A stretch of 64,000 nt of DNA from Kyrpidia tusciae DSM 2912 (GTDB lineage: Bacteria > Bacillota > Bacilli > Kyrpidiales > Kyrpidiaceae), in contig NC_014098.1 of assembly GCF_000092905.1 (NCBI RefSeq), forward strand, positions 3,320,767 to 3,384,766. The letters are read 5' to 3'. The notes under the pieces were generated by a model. The model had not been told where the DNA came from, did not search any database, and saw only the letters and a program-made list of their open reading frames with translations. Of this stretch, positions 21,509 through 29,825 are shown piece by piece. The first letter of the stretch is position 1. Each line of letters starts with the position of its first letter. Position numbers and translations under genes: made by a program.

Positions 21509-21518
21509 AACGACCGTT
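21509..21518. promoter_or_regulatory. AACGNNCGTT palindrome upstream of the EtfD-type gene
   Basis: AACGACCGTT lies about 30 bases before the GTG start. It shares the core AACGNNCGTT with the site at 17124-17137. Confidence 0.4.
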
Positions 21519-21552
21519 CGTTCGTTTCCTTCCCTTCAACGTCCGACCTGAT

Positions 21553-21578
21553 AAAATGAATGATTCACCATTCATTTT
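21553..21578. promoter_or_regulatory. FadR-like box upstream of the EtfD-type gene
   Basis: A perfect 10-base inverted repeat, arms AAAATGAATG (21553-21562) and CATTCATTTT (21569-21578), with a 6-base spacer. The inner 18 bases TGAATGATTCACCATTCA closely resemble the Bacillus FadR operator TGAATGANTANTCATTCA. It is AT-rich in a GC-rich surround, as expected for a maintained site. Confidence 0.65.
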
Positions 21579-21701
21579 AACCGTCCCCTCACTTTTGGGC
21601 AATGGGTTGTCTTGGAACAAGCCAGAAAAACCGAGGTGGCGGACCCGGCCCGGGGGGACGGAAACGATTCGGCCATTCACGCGCATGGCCCTGCCTCCCG
21701 C

Positions 21702-22034
21702 TCAGCGAGAAGATCCCCGATGGCGGGAGTTCGGCGCCCCCTGAGCGGAACCTCCCGCGCCCCGGGATGACCCTCCCGCCTCCTGACGCGGGCTCGATCC
21801 GGGATCCGGTGACGACCCTGGGGAAGCCGGATTTTTCCCCGACGGTCCTTCGCCGGTCAATACCCGGAGGCGCTGCCGAAGGCGCCCGCCGATCTGCCCG
21901 CACACCTTGGACGGAAATCCTCCCCAGTAGCCGTCCACCGGAGGTTTCACCCCGAGTTCCCGGGCCAACTCCCATTTCATCCGCTCCATCATTTGCCGCC
22001 GTCGAAGCTCGTCCGGCTCGCGTGATGGATCCAC
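21702..22034 (-). CDS. Alpha/beta-type small acid-soluble spore protein with a long tail
   Basis: SASPs coat and protect DNA in dormant spores. Residues about 10-60 of this 110-residue product follow the alpha/beta SASP pattern: MKWELARELGV matches the first conserved helix and protease site (KxEIAxELGV), and the segment ending CGQIGGRLRQRL matches the second (GxVGGxMVKRM). The final 50 residues are Gly/Ser/Pro/Arg-rich and not part of the family, whose members usually have 60-75 residues. The start is GTG at 22034, seven bases after AAGGAGGG; that site overlaps the stop codon of argS, so the two are coupled. The family match is by motif only and is divergent. Confidence 0.65.
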   Translation of the reverse strand: MDPSREPDELRRRQMMERMKWELARELGVKPPVDGYWGGFPSKVCGQIGGRLRQRLRVLTGEGPSGKNPASPGSSPDPGSSPRQEAGGSSRGAGGSAQGAPNSRHRGSSR

Positions 22035-22048
22035 CCCCGATCCCTCCT

Positions 22049-23722
22049 TCACATCTGTTCCGGCGCCGCCACGCCTAGAAGATCGAGCCCCACCCGGAGA
22101 GTCCATTGGACGCCACGCACCAGCGCCAGCCGGGCCACCTCGATCTCCGGCGCCTCGCCGAGCACCCGGCAGCTCGTATAAAAACTGTGGAATCTTTTTG
22201 CCAGTTCCTCCAGGTAATGCACAATATGGTGGGGCGCATAAGCCGCAGCGGCGCTTTCCACCTCGGTGGGAAAGTTGCCCAGCCATTTGAGGAGATCCAC
22301 CTCCGGCTCCCTGCGCAACACCCGAAGGTTGGCCGATTCCGCCGCCTGGTCCACATCCGGGTACCCCCGTTCGGAGGCTTGGCGCAAGATCGAACAGATT
22401 CGGGCGTGGGCGTACTGGACGTAGTACACCGGATTGTCGTTCGATTGGGACACGGCTAAATCGAGGTCAAAGTCGATGTGGCTGTCGTTGCTGCGGCGCA
22501 GGAGAAAATACCGGGCGGCATCCACCCCCACTTCATCCATGAGCTCCGCCATCGTCACCGCGTTTCCCGTCCGCTTGGACATGCGCACCGGTTCCCCGTT
22601 GCGGTAGAGGGCCACCAATTGGCACAGCCGCACCACGAGCCGTTCCGGATCCCCGCCCAGGGCGGCCACCGCGGCCTTCATCCGGCCCACGTAGCCGTGG
22701 TGATCCTGTCCCCAGACGTCGATCAACCGGTCAAATCCCCGTTCCAATTTGTCCCGGTGGTACGCGATATCCGGTGTCAAATACGTATAGGACCCGTCCG
22801 ATTTGATCAAGACCCGGTCTTTGTCGTCCCCGAAGGCTGTGGACCGGAACCACAGAGCCCCATCCGCCTCGTACACCCACCCACGGCGCCGCAGCTCCTC
22901 GACAGTTTCCTCCACCGCTCCCGATTCGTAAAGTGCGCGTTCGCTGAACCAGCGGTCAAAGCGCACCCGGAATCGGGTCAGGTCATCCCGAATCTGCTGC
23001 AACATCGCTTCGAGGCCCTTTTGTTTGAGCGCCTCATAGCGCTTCTCCTCCGACATCTGGGCGTACCGATCACCCTCCTCCCGAACCAGCCGTTCGGCCA
23101 GCTCCACCACGTCCCGGCCGTAATATCCATCGTCTGGCATGGGCACGTCCCGCCCCAATGCTTGAAAATACCGGGCCTCCAGGGATATGGCGAGATTGTG
23201 CACCTGATTTCCCGCATCGTTAATGTAATATTCCCGCTGAACCTCGTATCCGTCCCATTCGAGAATTCGGCAGAGGGCGTCGCCGTAGGCCGCTCCCCGG
23301 GCGTGGCCGATGTGCAGGCGGCCGGTGGGGTTGGCGCTGACAAACTCCACCTGGACCCGGCTCCCCCGGGGTACGGCCCTGCGGCCGTAGGCGCCCTTCT
23401 CCTTTAGCACCTCCCGCAAGATGTCGTCCAAATACCCGGTGTCCAGATAAAAATTCAAAAATCCCGGCCCGGCCACCTCGACCCGCTCTACCCCGGCGGC
23501 CCGACAGTCCAGGGTTTCGGCCAATTGCTGGGCCAACGCCCTCGGCGGCCGCCGCACCTCTTTGGCGAGCTGCATGGCCGCATTCGACGAATAATCGCCG
23601 TGGCGCTTGTCCCGGGGCACCTCGAGATGCACCCGGTCCGCCTCTACGGAGAGACCGCAGCGACCGGCGGCCGCGGCCAACTCCCGGCGGAGTCTCTCTT
23701 GCACGTTGAGTAGGGTCGACAT
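22049..23722 (-). CDS. argS: Arginyl-tRNA synthetase
   Basis: Class I synthetase that charges tRNA-Arg. The 557-residue product has the ArgRS-specific N-terminal Add1 domain, the HIGH motif at residues 137-140 (LHIGHARGAAYGD), RMSKRTGNAV in the position of KMSKS, and the all-alpha anticodon domain ending LRVGLDLLGVAAPEQM. ATG at 23722 follows AAGGAG by ten bases. It is downstream of speE-speB, as in Bacillus, and its stop lies within the ribosome-binding site of the SASP-like gene. Confidence 0.97.
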   Translation of the reverse strand: MSTLLNVQERLRRELAAAAGRCGLSVEADRVHLEVPRDKRHGDYSSNAAMQLAKEVRRPPRALAQQLAETLDCRAAGVERVEVAGPGFLNFYLDTGYLDDILREVLKEKGAYGRRAVPRGSRVQVEFVSANPTGRLHIGHARGAAYGDALCRILEWDGYEVQREYYINDAGNQVHNLAISLEARYFQALGRDVPMPDDGYYGRDVVELAERLVREEGDRYAQMSEEKRYEALKQKGLEAMLQQIRDDLTRFRVRFDRWFSERALYESGAVEETVEELRRRGWVYEADGALWFRSTAFGDDKDRVLIKSDGSYTYLTPDIAYHRDKLERGFDRLIDVWGQDHHGYVGRMKAAVAALGGDPERLVVRLCQLVALYRNGEPVRMSKRTGNAVTMAELMDEVGVDAARYFLLRRSNDSHIDFDLDLAVSQSNDNPVYYVQYAHARICSILRQASERGYPDVDQAAESANLRVLRREPEVDLLKWLGNFPTEVESAAAAYAPHHIVHYLEELAKRFHSFYTSCRVLGEAPEIEVARLALVRGVQWTLRVGLDLLGVAAPEQM

Positions 23723-23762
23723 GTCGCAAACTCCTTTCCTTCCTCTCGGCCGCAGGCAGGTT

Positions 23763-24644
23763 TCAACAGGTCGCCGGAACCACCGTGAGAAGCACCTCTC
23801 GAATCACTTTGGCCGCCAGAATCTGGGTCTGCTCCGTCGGATCCAGGGGCGGGGAGACCTCGACCAAGTCGAAGCCCACCACCTTCAGCCCGGCCAGACA
23901 GTGGATCGCTCTCAGCAATTCCGACGAAGAAATCCCTCCGGGCTCCGCGGTGCCCGTCCCCGGAGCAAAAGCCGGGTCGACGACATCAATGTCCACGGTG
24001 ACATAGATTGGCCGGTCTTTCCACTCTCCCCGGGCTTCGGTCAACGCCGGGAGCACTTCGAAGGGATAAAAGTGGGTATGGTTTCTGGCAAACTCGAATT
24101 CTTCTCTCGGGCCCGAGCGAATCCCGAACTGCCACACCCGCTCCCCGCCCAGCCGTTCCACCGCCCTGCGCATCACCGAAGCGTGAGAAAGGCGTTGTCC
24201 CTCGTACTCCTCCCGGAGATCCCCATGGGCGTCGAGTTGAACGAGCACGAGATCGGGATATCGATCGGCCGCCGCTTGAATGGCGCCCCAGCTGACCAGG
24301 TGTTCCCCGCCGAGCCCCACAGCGATCTTCTCATCCGCCAGGATCTGCCCCACCGTTTCGCGAATTCTCTCAAGGCTCTGGGCGGCATTGCCAAATGGGA
24401 GGGGAATGTCTCCGGCATCGTAGTACCGGATCTCTCCTAAATCGCGGTTCAAATAAGGAGAGTACTCTTCCAGTCCGACGGACACCTCCCGAATCCGCCG
24501 GGGTCCCAGTCTGGCCCCGGGTCGGAAGGACACGGTCCAATCCATGGGCATACCGTAGATGACCGCCACGGCCTCGGGGTAATCCGGGCTCGCCCCCAGA
24601 AACGCCTCTCCGCTGAATGCCGGGTCAAAGCGGATCGTTTTCAT
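23763..24644 (-). CDS. speB: Agmatinase
   Basis: Agmatinase hydrolyses agmatine to putrescine and urea in polyamine synthesis. The 293-residue protein has all ureohydrolase manganese motifs: GLGGEHLVSWG, QLDAHGDLREEYEG, SHASVMRR and DIDVVDPAFAPGTGTAEPGG. Its ATG overlaps the stop of speE (ATGA), and both genes serve the same pathway: agmatine to putrescine, then spermidine. The order pbpG / speE-speB-argS is as in Bacillus. Confidence 0.95.
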   Translation of the reverse strand: MKTIRFDPAFSGEAFLGASPDYPEAVAVIYGMPMDWTVSFRPGARLGPRRIREVSVGLEEYSPYLNRDLGEIRYYDAGDIPLPFGNAAQSLERIRETVGQILADEKIAVGLGGEHLVSWGAIQAAADRYPDLVLVQLDAHGDLREEYEGQRLSHASVMRRAVERLGGERVWQFGIRSGPREEFEFARNHTHFYPFEVLPALTEARGEWKDRPIYVTVDIDVVDPAFAPGTGTAEPGGISSSELLRAIHCLAGLKVVGFDLVEVSPPLDPTEQTQILAAKVIREVLLTVVPATC

Positions 24645-25471
24645 CGGGCGAGCAGCTCCTCGACAAAACGAGGCAGGGCAAAGGAAGCCCGGTGAACCTC
24701 CGGGGTGTAGTACCGGGTGTCTATGGGCGTTTCGTCCTCACCTTCCGCCTGCAGGGGATCAGGCCCCTTTGATCCCAGTGTAAAACTCCACATCCCCGTG
24801 GGATAGGTGGGCACCGGCGCCAAATACAGCCGCGTCACCGGATAGATCGAAGCAATATCCCGCCAGATCCGGGAAATCAGAGCCGCGTTGAACAGCGGGG
24901 ACTCCGTCTGGGCCACAAACACCCCTCCGGGCCGAAGCGCCTCATAGATTCCCTCGTAAAATTCCCGGGCAAATAACCCTTCCGCCGGCCCAATGGGTTC
25001 TGTGGAATCCACGAGAATCACGTCGTAGGTGTCCTTGTTGGCTTTGACGTGGGCGATCCCATCCCCCACCTCGATCTTTACCCGGGGATCGGCGAACCCC
25101 TGAGAGAGTGCCGGAAAATATTCTTGGGATACGGCAATGACCCGCTCGTCAATTTCCGCCAGCACAGCCCTCTCCACCCGGGGATGTTTCACCACCTCGC
25201 GAATCGTACCCCCATCTCCCCCGCCGATCACCAACACTTGCTTCGGATCGGGGTGGGTAAACAGCGGTACATGGGCGATCATTTCATGGTAGATAAATTC
25301 ATCCCGATCCGTGCACATCACCATGCCATCCAGCACCAGCATTCTTCCGTATTCCACCGTCTCCAGCACATCGATTTGCTGATACGGAGTCCGCTCGGTG
25401 TGCAAAGTCCTGGACACCTTGGCGGTAATCCCGAAGTTTTCCGTTTGTTTTTCGGTAAACCAGAGCTCCAT
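24641..25471 (-). CDS. speE: Spermidine synthase
   Basis: This aminopropyltransferase joins putrescine and decarboxylated S-adenosylmethionine. The 276-residue product has YQQIDVLETVEYGRMLVLDG, the nucleotide-binding VIGGGDGGTIREV near residues 82-94, the catalytic aspartate in LVDSTEPIGPAEGLF and YPTGMWSFTLGSK. It leads a two-gene unit with speB. A TATAAT preceded by TGG (extended -10) at 25523-25528 lies about 50 bases upstream of the start. Confidence 0.95.
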   Translation of the reverse strand: MELWFTEKQTENFGITAKVSRTLHTERTPYQQIDVLETVEYGRMLVLDGMVMCTDRDEFIYHEMIAHVPLFTHPDPKQVLVIGGGDGGTIREVVKHPRVERAVLAEIDERVIAVSQEYFPALSQGFADPRVKIEVGDGIAHVKANKDTYDVILVDSTEPIGPAEGLFAREFYEGIYEALRPGGVFVAQTESPLFNAALISRIWRDIASIYPVTRLYLAPVPTYPTGMWSFTLGSKGPDPLQAEGEDETPIDTRYYTPEVHRASFALPRFVEELLAR

Positions 25472-25522
25472 GGGACACGTCCTTTCCGGGGCACCCCCCG
25501 CTGACCCTTCTTAGACGTAGGT

Positions 25523-25528
25523 ATTATA
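25523..25528 (-). promoter_or_regulatory. Extended -10 of the speE-speB promoter
   Basis: TATAAT on the minus strand with TGG just before it. No convincing -35 is seen at 17 bases. Confidence 0.5.
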
Positions 25529-25655
25529 CCAGAACACAGGCGCGGACAACGCATTCTCCCCGCCGAGGCCAGGTTCTGAATGATGGGACGGTAGGGACAG
25601 TTTGCACCGGCGATACGGCGCCCATACTGGGGATAAGGAAAGGCGGGGAGGCATT

Positions 25656-27746
25656 GTGAATCGTTTATCTGATGTTCCTGTTCCCTCGAATTCTTCCGCG
25701 CCGTCCCCGGGGTCCCTGCCTCCCCTGGGGCGGCCTGGCCGCAATCCGATCAGACGAACGTGGAGAATATGGTTGGCGGCGGGCGCCATGGGAATCGGCC
25801 TGGCCGGCTTGGCGGTGCTTTACCTGCGCTTCGCCCCCCTGCCCCCGGGTGGCGATACGCGCCCGACGGTGGTGTACGGGGCGGACGGATCGGTTATCGC
25901 ACAGTTGTACGGGGGGACGGACCAACGCGACTATGTGCCCTTAACCCGGATTCCCACGGCGATGAAAGAAGCGGTCATCGCCTCGGAAGACGCCCAGTTC
26001 TATCAGCACGGAGGCCTCAACTGGCGGGGTATCCTCCGGGCGCTTTGGGTCGACATCCGGGAAGGGGCGGCCGTCCAAGGCGGTTCCACCATCACCCAAC
26101 AGTTGGTCAAAAACCTGTATCTCACCCAGGACCGCACGTGGACCCGAAAGATCCACGAAGCCATCCTGGCCCTGCAGTTTGAAATGCACGCCTCCAAGGA
26201 TGAGATCTTGGAACGCTACCTCAATTCCATCTATTTTGGCCACGGCGCCACGGGGGTGGGGGAGGCGTCTTTGACGTATTTTAGCAAGCCCGTGGAGTCC
26301 CTGGATCTGGCCCAGTGTGCCCTGTTGGCGGGGCTGCCCCGGGGACCGAGTGTGTATGATCCAATCCATCATTTTCAAGCGGCGAAAGAACGGCAAAAGC
26401 AGGTACTGGAGGCGATGGTGCGGGCGGGAATGATCAGTCAGGCGGAGGCGGACCGGGCTTGGCGAGAACCCGTGCCTTTGGCCCGGCAGCCCGCCCCGGA
26501 CCGGCCTGCGCCGTATTTCCTGGATGATGTCACCCGGGAGCTCAGCTCTGGGTACGATGTGCCGGAATCGGCCTTGGCCAAAGGGGGGCTCTCCATCTAC
26601 ACCACACTGGACCCGAAGCTTCAGCGCCTGGCGGAAGAAGCTGTCGCCCGGGCGATTCCAAAGGGAAGTGGCCTTCAGGCCGCCTTCGTGGCACTGGATC
26701 CCCACACCGGGGACATCAAGGCCTGGGTGGGAGGAACAGATTATAGAACCAGCTCCTATGACCGAGTACTCGCCCAGAGACAGCCGGGTTCGTCCTTTAA
26801 GCCCATTTTGTATCTCACGGCCCTGCATCGGGGAATGACCCCCACCGCATCCTTTGTCAGCGAACCGACGACGGTCACCTACGGACATGGGCAAACCTAC
26901 GAGGTGCACAACTATGCCAATCATTATTTATACCGTCCGGTGGCGATGAGAGAGGCCATAGCCCGGTCGGACAACGTGTACGCCGTGGACACCATCATGA
27001 AAGTGGGCCCCCAAGCGGTGGTGGAGATGGCCCGGCAACTCGGCATCACCGAGCCGTTGCAACCCTATCCATCCTTGGCGCTCGGCGCATTCCCGGTGTC
27101 TCCCCTGGACTTGGCCCGGGCGTACGCGGCGATTGCAAACGGGGGAGTGCAGGTGACGCCCCGGACGGTTCGGGAAGTGCTGGATCCCCAAGGCCGGGCT
27201 CTGGAAGTGATCGATGCGAAGACCACCCCGGTCACCGATCCCCAGCGGACATTCATTCTGACAGACCTCATGAAAAGCGTATTCGAGCCGGAGGGAACCG
27301 GGGCCCGGGTGGCGCGGGAACTGGAGGGCCGGCCCCTGGCGGCAAAAACGGGATCCACGGATACCGACGCCTGGATGGCGGGATTCTCTCCGAATCTGGT
27401 GGCGGTGGCCTGGGTGGGATACGACAAGGACCGGTTCCTTTCTCCCGCGGAGTCAACCCTGGCCTCCCAGATCTGGGCGGATTTTATGAGCGGGGCCGTG
27501 GCGCCGGGATCCCCGGATTTTCCGGTTCCCCCCGGGTTGGTCCGGGTGGCGGTGGATCCCCTGTCCGGTAAGTTGGCCACCGAAAACTGCCCCAGGGTGG
27601 AGTGGGATTATTTTGTACAGGGGACAGAGCCCATGGAGGTGTGCTCTTTGCACGGAAGTCCACCTCACCCACCAGGGCCCCGAGGGGAAACGAGGACGCC
27701 CTTTGACCACCTGTGGGATTGGTTTCAGGGCCGCTCCCGCCGGTGA
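25656..27746 (+). CDS. pbpG: Class A penicillin-binding protein (PBP 2d type)
   Basis: A bifunctional peptidoglycan synthase. The 696-residue protein has one membrane anchor (residues about 38-58), a glycosyltransferase 51 domain with the catalytic glutamate in ASEDAQFYQHGGLNWRG (E111) and GGSTITQQLVKNL, then a transpeptidase domain with SSFK (RQPGSSFKPILYL), SDN and KTGS. GTG at 25656 follows GGGGAGG by four bases. It is divergent from speE-speB, the position of pbpG (ywhE) in Bacillus, whose product works in spore wall synthesis; that role is inferred from synteny. Confidence 0.9.
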   Translation: MNRLSDVPVPSNSSAPSPGSLPPLGRPGRNPIRRTWRIWLAAGAMGIGLAGLAVLYLRFAPLPPGGDTRPTVVYGADGSVIAQLYGGTDQRDYVPLTRIPTAMKEAVIASEDAQFYQHGGLNWRGILRALWVDIREGAAVQGGSTITQQLVKNLYLTQDRTWTRKIHEAILALQFEMHASKDEILERYLNSIYFGHGATGVGEASLTYFSKPVESLDLAQCALLAGLPRGPSVYDPIHHFQAAKERQKQVLEAMVRAGMISQAEADRAWREPVPLARQPAPDRPAPYFLDDVTRELSSGYDVPESALAKGGLSIYTTLDPKLQRLAEEAVARAIPKGSGLQAAFVALDPHTGDIKAWVGGTDYRTSSYDRVLAQRQPGSSFKPILYLTALHRGMTPTASFVSEPTTVTYGHGQTYEVHNYANHYLYRPVAMREAIARSDNVYAVDTIMKVGPQAVVEMARQLGITEPLQPYPSLALGAFPVSPLDLARAYAAIANGGVQVTPRTVREVLDPQGRALEVIDAKTTPVTDPQRTFILTDLMKSVFEPEGTGARVARELEGRPLAAKTGSTDTDAWMAGFSPNLVAVAWVGYDKDRFLSPAESTLASQIWADFMSGAVAPGSPDFPVPPGLVRVAVDPLSGKLATENCPRVEWDYFVQGTEPMEVCSLHGSPPHPPGPRGETRTPFDHLWDWFQGRSRR

Positions 27747-27749
27747 TTG

Positions 27750-27778
27750 TTGACGCAAGGCGCCGGTTCCAGTATGGT
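27750..27778 (+). promoter_or_regulatory. Sigma-A promoter of the aminotransferase gene
   Basis: TTGACG (27750-27755), a 17-base spacer and TATGGT (27773-27778), starting within bases of the pbpG stop. Confidence 0.6.
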
Positions 27779-27793
27779 AAGGGCAAAGAAGCA

Positions 27794-27810
27794 CGGGCAA
27801 TCATTGCCCG
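27794..27810. promoter_or_regulatory. Palindrome in the leader of the aminotransferase gene
   Basis: CGGGCAA-TCA-TTGCCCG is a perfect 7-base inverted repeat between the promoter and the start codon. It may be an operator or an mRNA hairpin; there is no T-run, so it is not a terminator. Confidence 0.4.
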
Positions 27811-27834
27811 CCGAGCTGGGGGGGGCCTAAACAG

Positions 27835-29025
27835 ATGGGTTTGTCGTTGTCGGCGAGGGCCCGGGGAATTGCTCCTTCTCCGACGTTGTCCATTGATGCG
27901 AAGACCAAGGCGATGGTCAGCCGCGGTGAACAGGTGATCAACCTCAGCGTGGGGGAACCGGATTTTGAGACCCCTCCCGAAGCCTCTTTGGCGGCGGTGG
28001 GGGCGATCGCGGCCGGGTTCACGAAGTACACGGCGGTGGCCGGCATTATGGAGCTGCGCCGGCGGATCAGCCAGAAGTTGGAACAGGAAAATGGCTTGCG
28101 GTATGAGCCGGACGAGATTCTCGTCTCGGTGGGGGCGAAACATTCTTTATTCAACATTATGCTTACCCTGGTGGATCCCGGGGACGAGGTGATTATCCCT
28201 GCTCCCTATTGGGTGACGTATCCCGAACAAGTCCGGCTGGCCGGAGGAGTCCCGGTGATCTTGCCGACCGATGAGTCCACCGGTTTTAAGGTGACGCCGG
28301 GTCAATTAAAAGAAGCTTTGGGGCCAAAGACGAAGGCGGTGATCCTCAACAGCCCCAGCAATCCCACCGGAGCCGTGTATCGCCGGGAAGAACTGGAGGC
28401 CTTGGCGGAGGTTCTGCGCCCGGCCGATTGTTACGTCATCAGCGACGAGATTTATGAGAAGCTGATCTACGGCGTGGAGCACGTGAGTATCGCATCTTTG
28501 GACGAAGAGATTTTTCGGAAGACCCTGGTGGTCAACGGCTTCTCGAAAGCCTTTTCGATGACCGGGTGGCGGCTCGGTTACACCGCCGGCCCAAAAGATG
28601 TGATCAAGGCCATGACCAGCCTGCAGAGCCAGAGCACGTCAAATCCCACATCCATCGCGCAAAAGGCGGGGGTGGTGGCCCTGGACCATTTTGATCCCGA
28701 TGTGGTGGAAGAATTCCGAGCTCGGCGGGATTATGTGTTGGAGCGGCTCAGGCGGATGCCTTACATCTCCTGCGCGGAGCCGGAGGGGGCATTCTACTTG
28801 TTCCCGAACGTGTCGCGGCTGCTGGGGGGGCGGTATCGGGGTCAGACGATCGATACGTCGGACCGGTTGTGCGAATTGCTGTTGGAGGAGGCCCGGGTTT
28901 CCCTGGTCCCGGGTTCGGGATTCGGGGCGCCGAACAATATTCGGCTCTCTTACGCGGTGTCCCGGGTGGATCTGGAGATCGCCATGGAAAGGATGGAGGC
29001 GTTCCTCGGGGAAGTGGAGCGCTAG
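27835..29025 (+). CDS. aspB: Class I aminotransferase, aspartate aminotransferase type
   Basis: A PLP enzyme of fold type I, about the length and sequence of AspB-like aspartate aminotransferases (396 residues). Signatures: SVGEPDFETP, the cofactor-stacking YWVTYPEQ, NSPSNPTGAVY, SDEIYEKLIY with the PLP aspartate and tyrosine, the Schiff-base lysine in NGFSKAFSMTGWRLGY, and the C-terminal arginine in NIRLSYAVS. ATG at 27835 follows GGGGGGG. It has its own promoter in the pbpG-aspB gap. Substrate range in this subgroup is wide, so the symbol is a best guess. Confidence 0.85.
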   Translation: MGLSLSARARGIAPSPTLSIDAKTKAMVSRGEQVINLSVGEPDFETPPEASLAAVGAIAAGFTKYTAVAGIMELRRRISQKLEQENGLRYEPDEILVSVGAKHSLFNIMLTLVDPGDEVIIPAPYWVTYPEQVRLAGGVPVILPTDESTGFKVTPGQLKEALGPKTKAVILNSPSNPTGAVYRREELEALAEVLRPADCYVISDEIYEKLIYGVEHVSIASLDEEIFRKTLVVNGFSKAFSMTGWRLGYTAGPKDVIKAMTSLQSQSTSNPTSIAQKAGVVALDHFDPDVVEEFRARRDYVLERLRRMPYISCAEPEGAFYLFPNVSRLLGGRYRGQTIDTSDRLCELLLEEARVSLVPGSGFGAPNNIRLSYAVSRVDLEIAMERMEAFLGEVER

Positions 29026-29236
29026 AAAGAGGGGGTCGCCGGGAAAGGACCTTTGGCCCGGCGCAGATGAAGGAACATGGGGCGCCCCGGAGCGGCACAG
29101 CCGTTTGCGGGGCACCGTTTTAACACTGGTCGGAGCCCCAGATCCGCCCCTCGCCATTGGGCGGACAGCCCAGCACCCCAGGTCGCCTCCACCCATAGGA
29201 TGGTGAGAGAAGCTGCGGGAAAGGGAGGTGGCGGTC

Positions 29237-29677
29237 GTGAAAAGTAGTCCTCGGTCGTCCAGGGTGCCGGCACCGCGCAGTCGGACGCCATCTCCGGCGC
29301 GCAAGTCGGGCCAAAGCCCCGGGACGGCGAAAAAATCGCTTAAAGCAGACTCGCCAGCCACATTGCCCTCCGTACGCCTGTCCCCTCGGTTTATCCAGGA
29401 TTCGATCAACTCCCTTGGAAACCTGCGGAAGCTCACCAAACAGGCGCTTCAGTATGTCCAGCAGGCCGATACGATGATCGAAACCCTGTTCTCCACAGCC
29501 AATTCGTTGAATGAATCTGGGATTCTGCAAAAATTGATCCAACACCGGGGGCGAAATTTGAGTACGGCGGATTTGGCCACGATTCTCGGGGCACTGCTCA
29601 ACTCCCCCATTGGAAACCGGTTGTTCGAGCGAATCGGCGGGGATGGTCAAGCTCCACCCCCGTCGGAGGGCTCGTGA
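29237..29677 (+). CDS. Unknown protein, basic tail plus helical domain
   Basis: I do not recognise this family. The 146-residue product has a disordered N-terminal third rich in Ser, Pro, Lys and Arg (to about residue 45), then a helical region (RFIQDSINSLGNLRKLTKQA and following), and a Pro-rich end. GTG at 29237 lies eight bases after GGGAGG, a strong site that supports translation. It is convergent with another unknown gene of similar build (29826-30260). No signal peptide or membrane segment is seen. Confidence 0.6.
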   Translation: MKSSPRSSRVPAPRSRTPSPARKSGQSPGTAKKSLKADSPATLPSVRLSPRFIQDSINSLGNLRKLTKQALQYVQQADTMIETLFSTANSLNESGILQKLIQHRGRNLSTADLATILGALLNSPIGNRLFERIGGDGQAPPPSEGS

Positions 29678-29779
29678 GGAACGAGAAACCCGGCCCAAGC
29701 CCCGGGCCTGGCACCGCCGCCGTGGTGTTCGTGAGACCGCGGCTGGGGATCGCCGGGGCTGCAAAGGAGTTGGATCCAT

Positions 29780-29816
29780 AAAACGAGGGTTGCGCCGCCC
29801 AACGGGTGCAACCCTC
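29780..29816 (-). terminator. Terminator between two convergent unknown genes
   Basis: GAGGGTTGC (29785-29793) pairs perfectly with GCAACCCTC (29808-29816). The T-run is on the minus strand (CGTTTTATGG), so it mainly serves the gene at 29826-30260. Confidence 0.8.
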
Positions 29817-29825
29817 CTCGCATGA

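Noticed and set aside
25941..26924. 327-codon minus-strand frame inside pbpG
   Set aside because: Antisense of the glycosyltransferase domain, no ribosome-binding site.
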